From: Chamaea fasciata
Taxonomy: Eukaryota; Chordata; Aves; Passeriformes; Sylviidae
Direction: 5' to 3'
Assembly (NCBI GenBank): GCA_029207755.1
Contig: JARCOQ010000096.1
Span: forward strand, 225,079-289,078
Length of the DNA stretch: 64,000 bases
The notes below the pieces were generated by a model, which was not told the origin of the DNA, searched no databases, and saw only the letters and a list, made by a program, of their open reading frames with translations. The translations under genes were made by a program, and so were the position numbers. This document shows positions 14,172 through 27,806 of this stretch, piece by piece (the stretch's first letter is position 1; each line of letters opens with the position of its first letter).

Positions 14172-17100
14172 GTAGATATTAATAACAATCCAAACTACCC
14201 ATGCTTTTCTAAAATTGGGTCAAAATCTCAAATCCTGAAACATATTTCATTTCTGCTTCTGTACATGAATCCCAGTGACATTTCATGCCAATCTCTGTGT
14301 GGATTTTCTGTCCTGAAACTTGGTGGATAAGTCACAAATTATGCTGGGGTGGAAGAAATAGGTGAAATGAAAATATCCCTTGAAATCAGTGTTTTTAGTA
14401 TGATATGTGGAGGGTCTTTTTGCACAGAAAAAAATGAGATGATTAACAAAAAGTTGTCTTAGTTGTGTTAATTATCAATTTATCATAATTTTGAGAAGAT
14501 CTGTGAGGATTGCTGGAGATGTGCTGACAAGATGTAAGAAGAATGGATAAAGGAATAAAAATAAACCCATGGAGGGTGATTGGGATGTTTCCTTAGCTAC
14601 AATTAACTGAGATTTTTATGGAAAATTTTAAAAAATCTATTGCAATATGGAAAAAGATATTTTTTGAGTATTTAGGAATCCGTTTAAAGGTAAGACTTTT
14701 CAGGCTACTTTTTGTAAACCCATCAGCTCTGCTAAAGCACTGTTTTTACTTCTAAGGAAGACAAAATGTCACTTCCCAAGGAAATTGATTCCAGAATAAA
14801 AAAAAAAATAAAAAAAGCTGTATACAGGTCACAAAATCTACTTGTCTAATTCATTTCTTGCTTCTTCTTCTTTGCCTTTTTCCCCTCCCAAACACCCAGT
14901 GCAGCGCTGGGCCCTTCTGTTTAGTCAGTGGCCAATTACAACTTCTCTGGCGCAGTTTTTCATCCCAAGGCAATTTGGTAATCTTACACTGATTAATTAA
15001 ACCCGGGTCTCTAAACAAACTGCTCCAATTCCTGTATCCAGAGCTTGCATATCTAATCCAGATAACAGGATAAGCAATGTGACTGTCAAAGTTCACCAAG
15101 AAATGAAAACAAGAGCCCTGTGTTCATTCTTCTTTGTGGAGTTTCTAAACAAAGAGTAAGTTGTACTTCTAGGTAGAAAATCTAATCTGCATTTAAACAG
15201 AATTTCTCCAAATAATAAACAAAAGCCTGAAGCAACAGTTTTACAGCAAGTCTCGCTGCTAGTGCAGAGCCTAATCCTTCTATCTCTATCTGTAAGCCCT
15301 TCTACCCTTGTATATTAATTTCCTTGCCGGTTTATCAAGTCATCTTGGCAGAGTTCACAGGAACAGCAGCCTCTCCTCACTTCCTCAATTCTCTGCAAAG
15401 CTGAGCCTAAAGCTGCTCCAGCTTTGGGTGGTCAGCAACTCAAGGCAAACTCAGATTTATGAGAACAAAGGGAAGTTATTAACCCCAAGAGGGAGAAGGA
15501 TGGCCAGTAGCAGCATAAATCTCCCCGCAAAAGAGGCTTAGGCTTAAAACAGCAAGATGCTAAATGCTGCAGATTAGTTTTTAAAATCTTCTGGGACAGA
15601 GAAGTTTTCAGATGCTACCTTGCCACTCAGTATTTTATTTTTATGTTTGAAGGCAACAGATCTGATACCACCTGAAGACCTCACCTCTCCTACTGCTTTC
15701 CCTCAAAAGAACTATTTACATATTTCAGTAAAGAAATTTTAAAAAAAAATTACCCCCCTTCCCAAAAAGGGGCTCTGTTCTAAATTTAAAAACAATGAAG
15801 GAACTCATTATTAAATGAAAAAGATACCTCAGAGGAAAAGACAGAAGGATAGAATTAGCATTCTAGATGAGATTTGCCAGATTCTCAGATATAAAGAAAG
15901 TTAGTACCAGATGAGCAATAACTAATTTAATTCAGGCAGCTCTGCTTTAATACAGGTCACTGCTAATTAGACAAATACCCACTAGATTTGTCTACCTGAT
16001 TCCCACTCCACTCCTAATATTGACAGACCATCAGCACATCAGCCTTTAAAATATTTTCTCGCTGTAAGCCCAACAAATTTGACCTATAACTCTATTGTAT
16101 TATTAGATGTTGTTCCAGGCTGACTTGTTCTCTAAAGGGCCAAGGGGACCCAGCTGCCTTTGAACCAACACAGTTTGCAGTCACAGGGATCATCTTGTTT
16201 ACAGGACTCAACAATATAGAATTTTTTTTTCCCCTGAAAACAGAGTTATAACTCCCATTTTGTGAAAGGCATTTTTTGATTTCAAGAAAGAGAGATAAGT
16301 TAGGAGTCAGTTTTCCTCCAGACTGTAGCACTTATTCACATTCAAGGAAGAAAAACAACAATATTAAGGATTCTGTAAAAGAACTTGATAAGCTCCTTTG
16401 GTAAGCAGAAAAAAAGAAAATCCCAAACCAATTAGTCTCTCAAGGAAACATTCTCTTTATGAATCAAAGCTATGTGCCAATAAGTATTTCTTATTAAGTA
16501 GAAGATTCTTGCTCTGCAGGGTAGGAGATGGACACTGCGTAAATTGAGTAAGTGTTAAACTGAATGAGAAAATGGTTGTAGGCAGAGAAGAAATTGAATA
16601 AAAGGGAAAAAAAAAAAAACCAACTCCAACCAAGCTTTCTACTTCACTACTAAAGATAGCAAGTTAAAATTAGAAAAGGATATACAGTAATCTTGTATTA
16701 TTGATGGATTAATGATATATTTATTAAGAGAGAAAATACACTTTGCATCATTATAATGCCATAGGGACAATAAACTGCTTTGCTAAGTGTATAGGGAATA
16801 TTTTAGCTACGGCCAGAGGCTTAAATATTTCACCATTCCACTGGAAAACATGTAGGAATTCAGATGGAAAACAAAATCATATGTAAAAGACAATCAACTC
16901 ACAGCAAGAATAATTAAACCAGCATTTTATGTTCCTGTACAGTCAAGTATGGAGATGATTATTTGAAATGTTCTTACAGGAGGTCAGGTTTCCTGGCCTG
17001 GCTGGCAGACACAGGGAACTGCACAGAACTTACTCCAGCTGTTGGTGCAACCAGTTTAAAAGTGAAATACAGCACCAACCTTGCCTCTTTTGATGGATGA

Positions 17101-18518
17101 CAAAACACAATGAAGAGAAGGAGAGGAAAAACTTTGGGTATTCCCTCATTTCTCAGATGGCAGGAGAGGTTCACATCTGCCCCACTCTCTTTGTTTTGCT
17201 GGGAAGTGCATTTTTGCACCACATTTGCCCATCTTTGGCACCAAAGATAAGCAATGGCACATGAGAATTGGCATGGCTTAAAACCCTGAGCAAACAGAGG
17301 ACTTGCAGAAAGTGAAATCCAAAGATCAAGCATGATGTCACACTTAGGGAACATTTTATAGAGCTGCATTCACCTCTGCCTTCATGGTTTTTGGATCTTC
17401 AGGATTCATGTTTTGAGGCTTTTTATCTCAGTCCTCACAGGTAGAAGCCTCTTTTCAAAATCAAAGTCTTCCCAGATGATCAGAAAACAGAACATGGTCA
17501 AATAGCATGAAAACAAAGGGAAAACAACTAACTAGAACTGAGAAGCAGCAACTCAGGGAAATTGGAAAATTTTGAGTACAAAAGCCTTTGGCCTACATAT
17601 AATTTTTTTTAAGTCCTCCATATTATAATCTCTTAGAAAACAAATTTAGCCACATAATAGCAAAGTTTTCTGTAGGTGTTTTGGAATTTTTACTGAAAAA
17701 TCCCCAATATTACCAGTTTCACTTTAAAGAGTCACACAATACAAATAAAAGCACTCATAAAGTCAATTAGAAGTCAAAAGAAAATAAGCGTTGAACCAAA
17801 GTAATTAAACTATGCAATAAGAACGATTAATCTGTGAGAGTTCACGGCAAAGGTAAGGCACGGATCTGGCATGTACAGTGGAGAATGGATCTAAAAAATT
17901 CCCTAATTAGTTGGAATTAAGTGGTCACCTCCCTTAATTGGAAGGAAGAATGAATGCAAACTTCAAGAGGAAAGGTTTTCTTTTTTTAAAGCAGGGAAGA
18001 GGCTTCCTGCTCCCTCTGGCTGTGCCCCTGCCCGGGGCAGTCCCTGACCCTGGATTTGGGTTTCATCTCTCCCTGCTGGCACATCCCAGGCTGGCCCATC
18101 CCAGCCTCCTCCTTCCAGCAGGGAATGCCACAGCTGGGAGCATTTCCAGCTGCATCCTCTCAGCCCCAGGGAGGGCAAAGCTGAGGATGAAGTGCTGGCT
18201 CTGCCCATTCTTCTCCAGGAAATGAACCCTGACTCTTCCCAAACCACTCGGGTTCAGCCGTGGAGACAAGAAGGAAATCAGAAGTGTAATTTGTAGCTGC
18301 TGGGCCAGGGGCCACACCAATAAAAAGGATATTTTGTGAATTTTAGAGGAGAGCTATTAGCAGTCTTCATTTATCCCTCCTCCAAGTAAGTTTTACCAGG
18401 AGTGACAGTGGCGTTGGCACTCTGTGAGGATGTTCTGGAGCCTGGGAGCAGGAAACAGCAGGGGTGCTAAAGCTCCACCTCAGACCCATGCCCAAGCCAT
18501 TACATCTCCACATCAGCG

Positions 18519-18571
18519 TTTTTTTTTTTTTGTTTTGTTTTTTTTTTTTTTTTTTTTTGTTTTGTTTTTTT
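18519..18571. repeat. poly-T tract with G interruptions
   Basis: Runs of T broken by single G residues (TTTTG units). Could be the tail of a minus-strand retroposon, but no body is recognisable beside it. Confidence 0.85.
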
Positions 18572-20934
18572 GGCATGGAGCATCACAACTTTGGCCTCAC
18601 AGCAAAAAGAAAAAACATCCAAAAAAATTATTTCAGCTTAAAATGTACCATTCACTTCTGATCACTTTCTTTTTTTTTTTTTTTAAATTCAGTTTGTTGT
18701 GAACATAAATCACCCTTTCCCAACAATCTTCCTGGCACACATGTGGGTGCCATGGCAACTATCACAATCTCCAAATCCTGTGCTCGTGAAACACACAACT
18801 GGGTGATGAAAGGATTGCTATCTGTGAATCCATAGATCTGCAATCACCCCCTAGCCGTGGCTAAATAGTATAAATAATTGTAGCATGGGTCTGTGTTTTT
18901 TTTTTTTAATGGGGAGAAATCCAGCAATAAGAACAGAAATTCAAATATTGCTTTTCCAGTCCAGATGTATCAAGATATCCAGCATTACAAGTCTCTTAAG
19001 AAACTGAGTAATTAATTACATTGCATTCAATGTAGTGAATAACTGCCAGGAAGCAGACTTAAAACTCGGATTCTGTTTTAATTTATTTTATTTATGGGCA
19101 CAAGTGAGGCCTTCAGGTAACTGAATACAAAATAAATTGGACTGTGACTGCTAAAAGAAAAGTAGATTTAAGGTAGATTTAAGTAGAACAGGTACTTAAA
19201 ACTAAAGAATTGCTTAAAAACAAAGCAAAAACAAGACGGGAAGAGGAAAACAGGGTCATTCTAACCTTGGTAGTCCACATCCCGATGCCTGAGGTAGGAG
19301 GAAGGAACCACATACTAAAATATCCCTTCATATAACTTTTCAGACTCATCTCATGTCCTTTTCAAACCATCTGAGTCCCAAAACACCCCATACTTTAGAA
19401 GATTCTGAAATTAATATAAGCTTATTTTCAAAATCTGCTTCTGCTTTAAGTCAGGTGAAAGGAAACACAGAACAAGTTCTGCTGAGAACTATTCTTGTTT
19501 TGCCTGAATTGGCTTTTCCCCCCTTCATCCAAACTAATTAAAAAATGTTCAAAACAATGAGATTTCCTCAGCTTTCTTACCATGGGCAGGGATTTATTCC
19601 TGAGTTACAGGATTGCAGAGGCATTATTCAGATAATAAAAAAGAAGGCCAGAGATTTGTAAACAATGGCAGAACAGCTTAACCATTTGATCCGCACTTTT
19701 CTAATAGTCATCATTATAAGAGCTTATTTTGTTATTATATTCCATTCTTCCTGAAATATCCAGTAAAAAACCACAGTTCAACTTACCCTTGAAGTATTTC
19801 CCTTTTCCATTTTAACAAAACTTGGGAGTTTCTGAATATTTCTATGCCTCTATCTGTATTCCATGAGGCTGCCCATTTCCTGAGCAGCTGAAGCCCTGAA
19901 GGAGAATCCTTTGGCCATATATTCCCTTTATAAATCCCCAGCTGATGCAGTTTACAATACTCCACTGAACTCCTGACTTTCATTTACAAAGCTCAGAAGA
20001 GAACTCATACCAGTGCCAGGCTGTTATGTACACCAAAGGATGTATCCATTTGATTAAGTCTCCTCCTTTATTCTCCACATTGGAACAGAGAGAGCAGGAG
20101 TAGCTTTTTCTTCTTTTTCTCCTCAGTGTTGCAGTTTTTTGTTTGCAGTGCAAGCTACTGGCATAAAATATTTAGCAAGACGTGAACCAGAAAAAAAAAA
20201 ACACAAAAAAAACCAAAAAAACCCCACCAACTAATATTTTCATAGTGAGAATGTATAGATTACACATGGAATAGATGGAAAGGCACAAAATTAATTCTCA
20301 AAGGGCTGGTAAAATTACATCTGAACTGTCTGAAAGCACAGATCTGGTGTGTATTTAACCACCATTGTGATTGGTGCTTTCAAAAAAAAGAGGAGTCCCT
20401 TAAAGTTACCTATTTCTGCTTGAAATTTTAAAACTTTTTTTGCATGTGTTACAGTTTACTTGTTTCACCCAGCTCCTGTAACCCCTGCCACTGCTTGCAA
20501 ATGCACATGTGCAGTAAATCCACTGTGGACTCACCTGGAAGCCAGGGGCAATTAAGGAGAAATAACTAAGGTAGCAGTATTTTATCATTGCAGGCCCAGA
20601 GTCATGAAAATTACCAAGAATTTAATTAATGTGTTCGCTACCCTGTGCATGACAACTGCCATTCATTAAGATATAATCAGCAGTAATATATAAGCAGAGG
20701 GTAGATCCCAAATGATTGGAGGGTTGAGATGAGCTCTGAGTTGCTGCCAGGCAGAGCTGCTGTGCCCTGGCCCACTCCTCTTTCCTGATCAGAGCCAGAT
20801 CTTCCCTCTGCTGCCCAGTGGCACAGAAAAGAGCAGAGAGCACCAGCACAGGGAGCTGTGAGCACACAAATAGGAGACTATCCCTCACCAGGAGCTCCAA
20901 GGGATCCACCTGGCATGGCAGGGAGGGCTCCTGT

Positions 20935-21367
20935 GGTGCTGTTTTGGGGCTACCTAAAAACAGAGGCCAAACAGAGTTAAGGGAGTAAAAATATATTTAT
21001 TTTTGTTCTTTAATTTTATAATGAATATATTTTTTGGAGGGGCTTCAGGTACAGTTTGGGCAGACAAAGCCCCCCAAGGGCTGCACCCAAAAATGACCAC
21101 AGGTCATGGGTTTTCACACTTGTATAAGTTTGGTCCATTTGCATATTGGGGGTTAATCTTGCAATTACAACTTCAGCTAATGAAGCAATTTACCTCAAGT
21201 TTGCTCCTCCCAACTCACTTTTGTTTCCATCTCACAGTCCTGAGGCAGTGAGGTGCCCTTGATCCTCAGGCCTGGGGAGGAATTGTTGTGTCAGAGCAAA
21301 ATGGGGAAGCAGCAGCTCACCCTGTGTGTGGAGTTTAGAGTTATACACTAAAGAACTGCAGGATTGC
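20935..21367 (-). mobile_element. probable solo LTR, minus strand
   Basis: The block stands out as more GC-rich and structured than its surroundings. Read on the minus strand it has an A/T-rich stretch of poly(A)-signal type near its 3' side. Segments around 21,130-21,240 (including 'gggttaatcttgcaattaca' and 'gtttgctcctcccaactca') look like an ERV LTR type I associate with songbirds. Both ends are estimates and I saw no clear target-site duplication. An unrelated repeat is possible. Confidence 0.4.
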
Positions 21368-21726
21368 AAAAAAATGAAAAATATAAAAGCTGAAATCTTA
21401 AGGCATCACCTGCAGCCACCAGCACTGCCCTGAGCCCTGGTGCTGGCTGCACCACAGGAGAGCACACCTGTGTTCCCTGTCAGGGCAGCACTCACAACCG
21501 TGGACAAATTGATACTGGGATTGGGAATGCTGGCTCACAAGTCTCTGGCATGATCTAACCATAAAAAAAAGAAGATACTGTTGTTTTGTTGGATATTTTT
21601 TCCCCTTATGTGTTGGAGAATGGCAAACCCATCTATGCCCATGATCTTGAAAATATTCTTCCTTTTGGCCAAGGCAGAATATGTCTTTGCAGCATTTCAT
21701 TTGCTCTGTGATTCTAGGAACCTTAA

Positions 21727-21785
21727 TTAAAAAAAAACAAAAACAAAAACAAAAAACAAACAAACAAAAAAAAAAAAAAACCCCG
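21727..21785. repeat. A-rich (CAAAA)n tract
   Basis: Poly-A interrupted by single C residues at regular spacing, ending in a CCCC run. Confidence 0.85.
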
Positions 21786-24700
21786 CACAACATTTGAAAT
21801 CAATTCTTCCTGTACTGTTTCAGCCTGAAGAGAATCAAATTATTTCAAACCAACTTATTTGAGAACTACCATGAATACTGGATGTAAGTGAAAAGAGATT
21901 CCAAAAGCATTGTGGGCACAGGTATGCTCTTTCGCTGTTACCCAACTTGAAATTTCAGGGACCCTGAGAAAGTTGGCAGCCTCTGATGAACAATTTTTGG
22001 ATAGACCAAGAATATACTGAGGCAATCTTGAACCATGCTTGGCAAAAACTGAGCAAGACATGGTTCAAAATTATGTTGATCTGTCACTGAGGAAAAACTT
22101 TTTGTGATGAAGTGCTCAAAGATAACCAAGTTATGAAAAGAAAAATCACTGGTTCCCATGATGAACAGGTTATCTGAGCAAATATAATCAGATGGACGTC
22201 CAGAGAACAGACACATTAGCAAATTAAAGAAAGAAACCAAACCAAACCAGAAAGCCCTTGTGGAGATTAACCCAGCACAGGAATCACTCGAGTGCAATGT
22301 GGGGAATCAAAGTTGATCATAACTTATGGCACAGGTGGAATCACATCTAAATTGCCCAAGTAATGCTGCAACAAACCTTAGTGAGCTGTGCTTGATCCCC
22401 CATCCTTCAGAGCTGGGTGAAACAGAATTAATAATTTCATTAAATGCTTCTTTATGCATAAATTATCATCTCATTATCCTGAAAAGGAACTGGATCTCGG
22501 GATCTCGTTTAAGTTTACTTGTGTTGGATTTGGTTGGTCTGGTTATCTCTGAGTCGAGGTTGCAACACAGCACAGGGAGAACAGAGGTGAAAATATGAGT
22601 TGCTTTCATTCAGTAACACCTTATTATTTATTAAAAAGCATTTGGCTATGTCAGAGTTTGCCAAATGTAATAATTAGGTGTCATGCCCTCATAAAAATGT
22701 AAGCAATATGACAGCCACTAATGGAGAAAGAATTGAAGGCTAAGTAAAAAAATAATGAATCAATGGAACAGCCAGAGATTCATCAGAGGAATCCCAATGT
22801 CTGGTCTAAATACACTTCTGGTGGAATTTGTCTAAGGTCTCAGATCACTTGTAGATGAGACTTTCGGTTTTCTGAATTGTAGATTGTGGACATTTGGAAA
22901 AGAGCTAAGTTAGTGCTAATTAATCCTACAGCACGAACAGCAAATGCCCGTGTTTGGCCTGAACTTTAAGACACTCGTTGCCATCTCCTTGCAGACATGA
23001 CATTATGAGAACCCCTCACAAATTAGCTTACATAACAGAAAATAAAAAGGAGTTTACCCTTTAGAAAGACAGAGTTCACCATCTTCAGGTGCTGGAAGTA
23101 AAGACTGGAGCTGAAAAGAGGCCAAATTGCTCTAACATTTAACCAATTTGGATCAGACGGGCTGAAGTCTATGGTCACAATGGACAAAGTGAAACAGAAA
23201 GGAAACTTAATTCTCCCGTTTTGTTCTACTGAAAAATGGGTTTCTGGTAAAGCACAGTTAATCACAGTGAGGAAATGACATGTCATAGTCATGGCACAAT
23301 TGTGACAGCACCGCTGCTGCTAACTTATGAAGTCTGTGACCATTTGTGATTCTCTCCTTTGTACTAAATCAAAGGTTGAAGGCCAGAGTACTCCAGGTTT
23401 GTATGTGATTTTGCTTTGACAGGCACCTCATACAGAATATCCTTATAAAATGAAGATATCTATTATACTTTTATCATTTTCTAAGTTTGGGAACAAAAAT
23501 GTTAGGATAATTGAACAAAGTATTATTGCACGGCTAAGATTTGGTGGGGATCCTTTTCCTTTTCCTTTTCCGAAGTGCCTTTTCTAGCAAAAACCACATC
23601 AAGAAATACCACCTAGATGACAAAGAATAATTTTTGATTGATCCAGGACACACTTTGCTTTAATAATGTTTTTCTTTTACTTTCTAGGAAGCTGCTTATT
23701 GAAGAAAGGAAAGGGACACTTAAATAAAAAAGTTTCTTGCGAAGTTATTTCACACAGATGAATCGGTGCAATGGAGACCTTTTTGCTACTTCATCTACTG
23801 TCTAATGAGAAAAAGAAATCCCAGCTTTTAAATCCAATTGCACTTTAGCTGACCTACAGTTCTGTTCATACAGAGGTAGATGGGAAAAGGTAACAATTCT
23901 AACAATTCCCACCTGACCCAAAATTTCAGGACAGCAATAAATTTCAAAGCGTTTTCCTTCTGCAGGCTGAGTAGTATTTCTATGAAAGTGAGCAATAAAT
24001 GCATTTCTGCTGATCTCTGCACTTCATTCTGATGAAAACAAGTGCAGGAATACACATGACCTGGGAATTCTGTGGTCTGGGAACCACGGGATCCAAAATG
24101 CTAAATTTCATTGTTACTGAGCTGGTGAAGTTCCCCACTCAGGAGCTCATGTTCCAACCAGAACCATCCCACCTTCTGCTTGAAAAAAACAAAACCCATC
24201 CCACAACCTGCTGATGAAAAAAAAATCACTCCAACAGAAAAGGTGTAGCAATGATCACATAAAAATACGTCTGGCCTACAGTGGGCATGCTGTGACTTAG
24301 ATGGGGTCTTAAAGAGGAGGAGGAAGAATAATCGTGTTTGTTGAAGATGTAACATAATTCTGAAGAAATTGAAATTGTTGCCTCTGTATGTGGTAGGCTT
24401 AAACAATATTTAACTGGCTGTTATTTCACTTTGGAAATCTGTTCTGCTGTGTGTTCTGTTGAATTAGATCAAGAATAAATTTGGATGAAGATAAAGTGCC
24501 AGCTCCATCAGTGAGAGTGGATCAGAGATCACACTCGAGTCAGAGGAATAAAAAGAATGATTAAATGAGGTCTACGTGCGTTTTGTAGGATGTACGGCTG
24601 GAGGCTCTTTTATGTGAAACGACTTCAAAGCTACCTTGTAAGAGTACATTAAAAATAAAATAGCACCCAGAAAAGATATGAGAGGGCAGAATTTTAACCC

Positions 24701-25617
24701 TGAAAATTTCTGATTTTCTTGGTAAATTACAGATAACACTCATCAGCAGTACTTAAGCCACTTCTCCTCCACGAGCTCGACAGTGGCAGGCAGGAGTGTT
24801 GCGACAGTCCAACTCCTTTTAGCGGCACAGAGACAGCCTAGAAACAGTCAAGTGACAGGAAGATTGTCTAAAAGGCACAATGATTGTAGGGACAAATGTC
24901 TACATGCAGCAGCCCCCTACCACCCACACTGTAATAACGATAACCCTCAACACAGAGAAGACACCAAATTGTACTTTCTCATCTGCAACACTGACATTAC
25001 AGACTGATATTTGTACATTTAAATGGTCCAGTGCCTCCTGTTGCTGCATCCAAGCTGGTATTACATGTGTGCATTGCTGGGAGAGAAGGTACTCTATCCT
25101 TTATAAAGCAAACACATCTGGTGTGCAAGCCTTCTTTTTATGGTGTCTGACTTTATCATGATGGCTGCACATTCATGAAACAAACAAAAAACACCAGTTA
25201 GGCTTTAGACTTGCAATGGGAGCCCTTGCTGAGATTTTTCAGCCAAGATGCTACGTCATTAACAGACGTTTAATATTGATTTCATGCCAAACTATTTGCT
25301 ACACACCATATTTGTGGTTCCTTGGATGTTTCAAATCTTAGCTGTCTCAAATCTTTTCTCTCTTCACAACCTGCTCTTCCTTTACAGAGCTATAACCTCT
25401 TCAGGGATGTATCTGGAACAACTCTGGGTGAGGGGAGCAATGAGACCTTCTTTGCTCCCATCTCAGTGAAATGGAGCACTGCAAGCACCCTCTTCCCTTC
25501 CACCCTCCCGTGCCAACCTCCCCTGCACCATGCCCTTGGGGTTCCTTGGCTCTGTGCCCCGCTGATGGGGAAAGGAAGGTGCCAGAGTGTCTTAGGTTGC
25601 AATATGTAACCAAAAAT
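21786..25617. other. unique AT-rich DNA without recognisable genes
   Basis: No domain-bearing frame, RNA gene or mobile element is recognised. The stretch 24,770-24,960 is repeat-free and moderately GC-rich, and could be a conserved noncoding element; this is only a guess. Confidence 0.5.
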
Positions 25618-25935
25618 GATGTATAGGGAACACGGCCAGAGCTGGGGAGTCTGCAGCCTCTCTGGGTAACCTGTGCCAGGGCCTCACCATCCTCACTGGG
25701 AGAATTTCTTCCCAATATCCTATCTAAACCTGCCCTCCTTCCCCTTATGGCCATTCCCTGCTGTCCTGTCACTCTGAAGGCCATTCCCTCTTTTCCTGTC
25801 ACTTTGTTCAAAGTCCCTCTCCAGCTCTCTCAAAGCCCCTTTAGGTGCTGGAATGGACTCCAATGTCTCCCTGGAGCCTTCTCACAGCCAGGCTGAACAG
25901 CTCCAGCTCTCTCAGCCTGGCTCCAGAGCAGTTCC
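25618..25935 (-). mobile_element. CR1 LINE, 3' end fragment (minus strand)
   Basis: Read on the minus strand, the segment carries the end of a CR1 open reading frame and its 3' part. It contains the words for 'ggctgagagagctggagctg' followed by a 'ttcagcctgg'-type stretch and, further on, a 'gggaagaaattctt'-type stretch and the 'aggttacccagagagg' stretch. These are hallmarks of the 3' region of chicken-repeat-1 elements, which encode the retrotransposition machinery of birds. The fragment is 5'-truncated, as most CR1 copies are. It marks the left edge of the repeat-rich half of the window. Confidence 0.85.
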
Positions 25936-26720
25936 AGCCTTGCAAATGTCCATTGTGACACTGCAGGGCTTCCTGTAACCAAGGGTGCATTGTCACACTG
26001 TGGAACCAAGGAGACCCTTATGACACTGGGGTCCCCATGGAAACAAGGGGCCACTGTGACACTTTGGGGCCTCAAGGAACCGTAAGTGTCCTTTGCGATA
26101 CTGCGGAACCAAGGAGCCATTGTGACACTCTGGGGCCCCATAGAAGCAATGGGACATCGTGACACTTCAGGCCCTCATGGAACCAAGGAGAGCAGTGTGG
26201 CACTCCAAGGGCTCATGGAATAAAGGAACCCTTGTGACACAGGGGAGGCCAAGGAAACCAAGTGGTCCATTGTGACATTGAGGGGCCTCCGAGAACCAAG
26301 GGGCCATTATGACACTTTTGGGTGTTATGAAAGCAAAGGGGATCCTTGTGGCACTGTGGGGTCTTGTGTAACCAAGGGTCTGTGTGGCACAGCAGGGCCT
26401 CATGGAACCAAGGCCATTTCAAAACTGCTGAGCCAAGTAGACCATTGGGACACTGTGGGGCCTGATTGAACTGATGAGAATATGGTGACACAGTGAGACT
26501 TTATGGAAACAAGGATCCATTGTGACACTTTGGGGTCTCCTTTAACCAGGAGTCCAATTGTGACACTGCAGAGCCAAGGAGATCATTGTGATCCTACAAG
26601 GTCTCATGGAAACAAGTGGCCATTGTGTCACTTTGGGGCCCCATTGGACCAAGGCCACCGTTGTGACACTGTAGGGCATCACGGAAGCAAAGGGCCCTTG
26701 TGACACTGCAGGGCCCCATG
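25936..26720. repeat. diverged minisatellite, ~36-bp unit, about 22 units
   Basis: A repeated unit of the form 'ccattgtgacactgtgggg' plus 'cctcatggaaccaagg' recurs about 22 times with 10-30% divergence. Some units lack the central 'ggggcctcat' part and are about ten bases shorter (for example near 25,990, 26,105, 26,425 and 26,565). Short frames on both strands across the array are shadows. The array is cut on the right by the LTR that starts at 26,721. Pieces of the same unit reappear at about 39.3 kb and 43.4 kb. Confidence 0.9.
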
Positions 26721-27376
26721 TGTAAGAGACAGTCCAAAGATCCCTCATCTGCCTCACGACCATCGTCAAGGACAGAGACTGAAACCCCTAAAAGGGACTT
26801 TAAAATCTCAGCACAGGAGTTCTGGCCTGGCTGAGGTGGGATGTTGACCAAGTGCTGCCTGCCAGTGTGTTTGATGGAAAAAACCCAGCACGCATTTCTA
26901 TCGGAACATCAGAACCTGAGCAGAAACAATGGGCAAGTCACGGTGAAGAGACTGCGCCTGCTGACTTGTACTGGTTGACACTGTACCTGCTGACGGCTGA
27001 CCTGTTCTGAGTTCTCAAAACGAACACACTGTAATGATTTCCCCCACCTGTCTGGCCAATTGCCTGTCGCTTCAGAGAGGACTATAAGGACCCCTGAGTT
27101 AACCACACACTTTGAGATCTCCCCACAGAAGAAGACGGATCTATTGGCCAGACCACGAGGATTTCGTCTCTCCGTTGGTAGCTATAACCCACCTCCTCTT
27201 TCTCTTTTCTCGCTATCCTCTATTTCCCTTCAAATCTCCACTATCGCATTTGTTGGCACTAAGTAAAGGTGCATTTTTGATTGAGTAAACTGAGTTGTCC
27301 CCTGCTGTGTCTTTCGCGCCTTGAGATCCTTAAAACAAACCATCAGCTTCCCCGCATATATTTGCGGACCCTGACA
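26721..27376 (+). repeat. 5' LTR of the ERVL-like element
   Basis: 656 bp starting TGTAAGAGACAG and ending ACCCTGACA. A TATA-like word (ACTATAAGG) lies near 27,080, and R/U5-like sequence with T-rich and GT-rich stretches follows. No partner LTR was seen downstream. Confidence 0.8.
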
Positions 27377-27382
27377 TTAAAT

Positions 27383-27400
27383 TGGCGTTATGGACAGGAT
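27383..27400 (+). promoter_or_regulatory. putative primer-binding site of the ERVL-like element
   Basis: The sequence TGGCGTTATGGACAGGAT begins six bases after the LTR and starts with TGG, the complement of a tRNA CCA end. I could not assign it to a specific tRNA. Confidence 0.5.
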
Positions 27401-27806
27401 CTTGATGGACAGAGGGGTTGCGGGTTTTATACAGTTTGTAAAAGGAGAAGGACCCTCGTCTCAGCCGCACCTAGCACACCACTTCGGTGAGCGCTGTTAG
27501 AAAGCAAGGGGGGCGAGGGAAAATTCCCACAAACTCTATAGACCCAGGCAAATAGCACTCCCTGTCATCAGGATTTCACAAAAAGATCTCATTGTGCAAA
27601 AGATGGGACTGTAGTTAGGTTTTTTTGTGTGTTTTGGGCTGCTTGGTGTAGTTGAGGAGACAAATATTTGTAACTAAGGTGAACCTCCCAGGCAGTTTTG
27701 GTCTCCTCGCCCATTCCAGGGAAGCGAAGGGAAACACAGTTGTAGCTGTGCTTTTGGTGTAACTTTAAGAATACCTCCCTGAGAGTGGTTTTGGTCCCTT
27801 CACAAA

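Larger units (their letters stand above)
4679..20934. other. AT-rich gene desert
   Basis: About 16 kb without a supportable gene, RNA gene or full-length mobile element. Microsatellites are listed separately. Parts (for example 5230-5500, 14,900-15,090 and 15,900-16,080) are rich in TAATTA-like homeodomain-type words and lack repeats, which would fit conserved noncoding elements, but conservation cannot be judged from one sequence. Confidence 0.55.

Noticed and set aside
18424..18702. Phe-rich plus-strand frames
   Set aside because: Products of the poly-T tracts at 18.52-18.57 kb and 18.67 kb.
25830..26851. Several 65-111-codon frames over the ~36-bp minisatellite
   Set aside because: Open on both strands because of the repeated unit; no domain or conservation argument.
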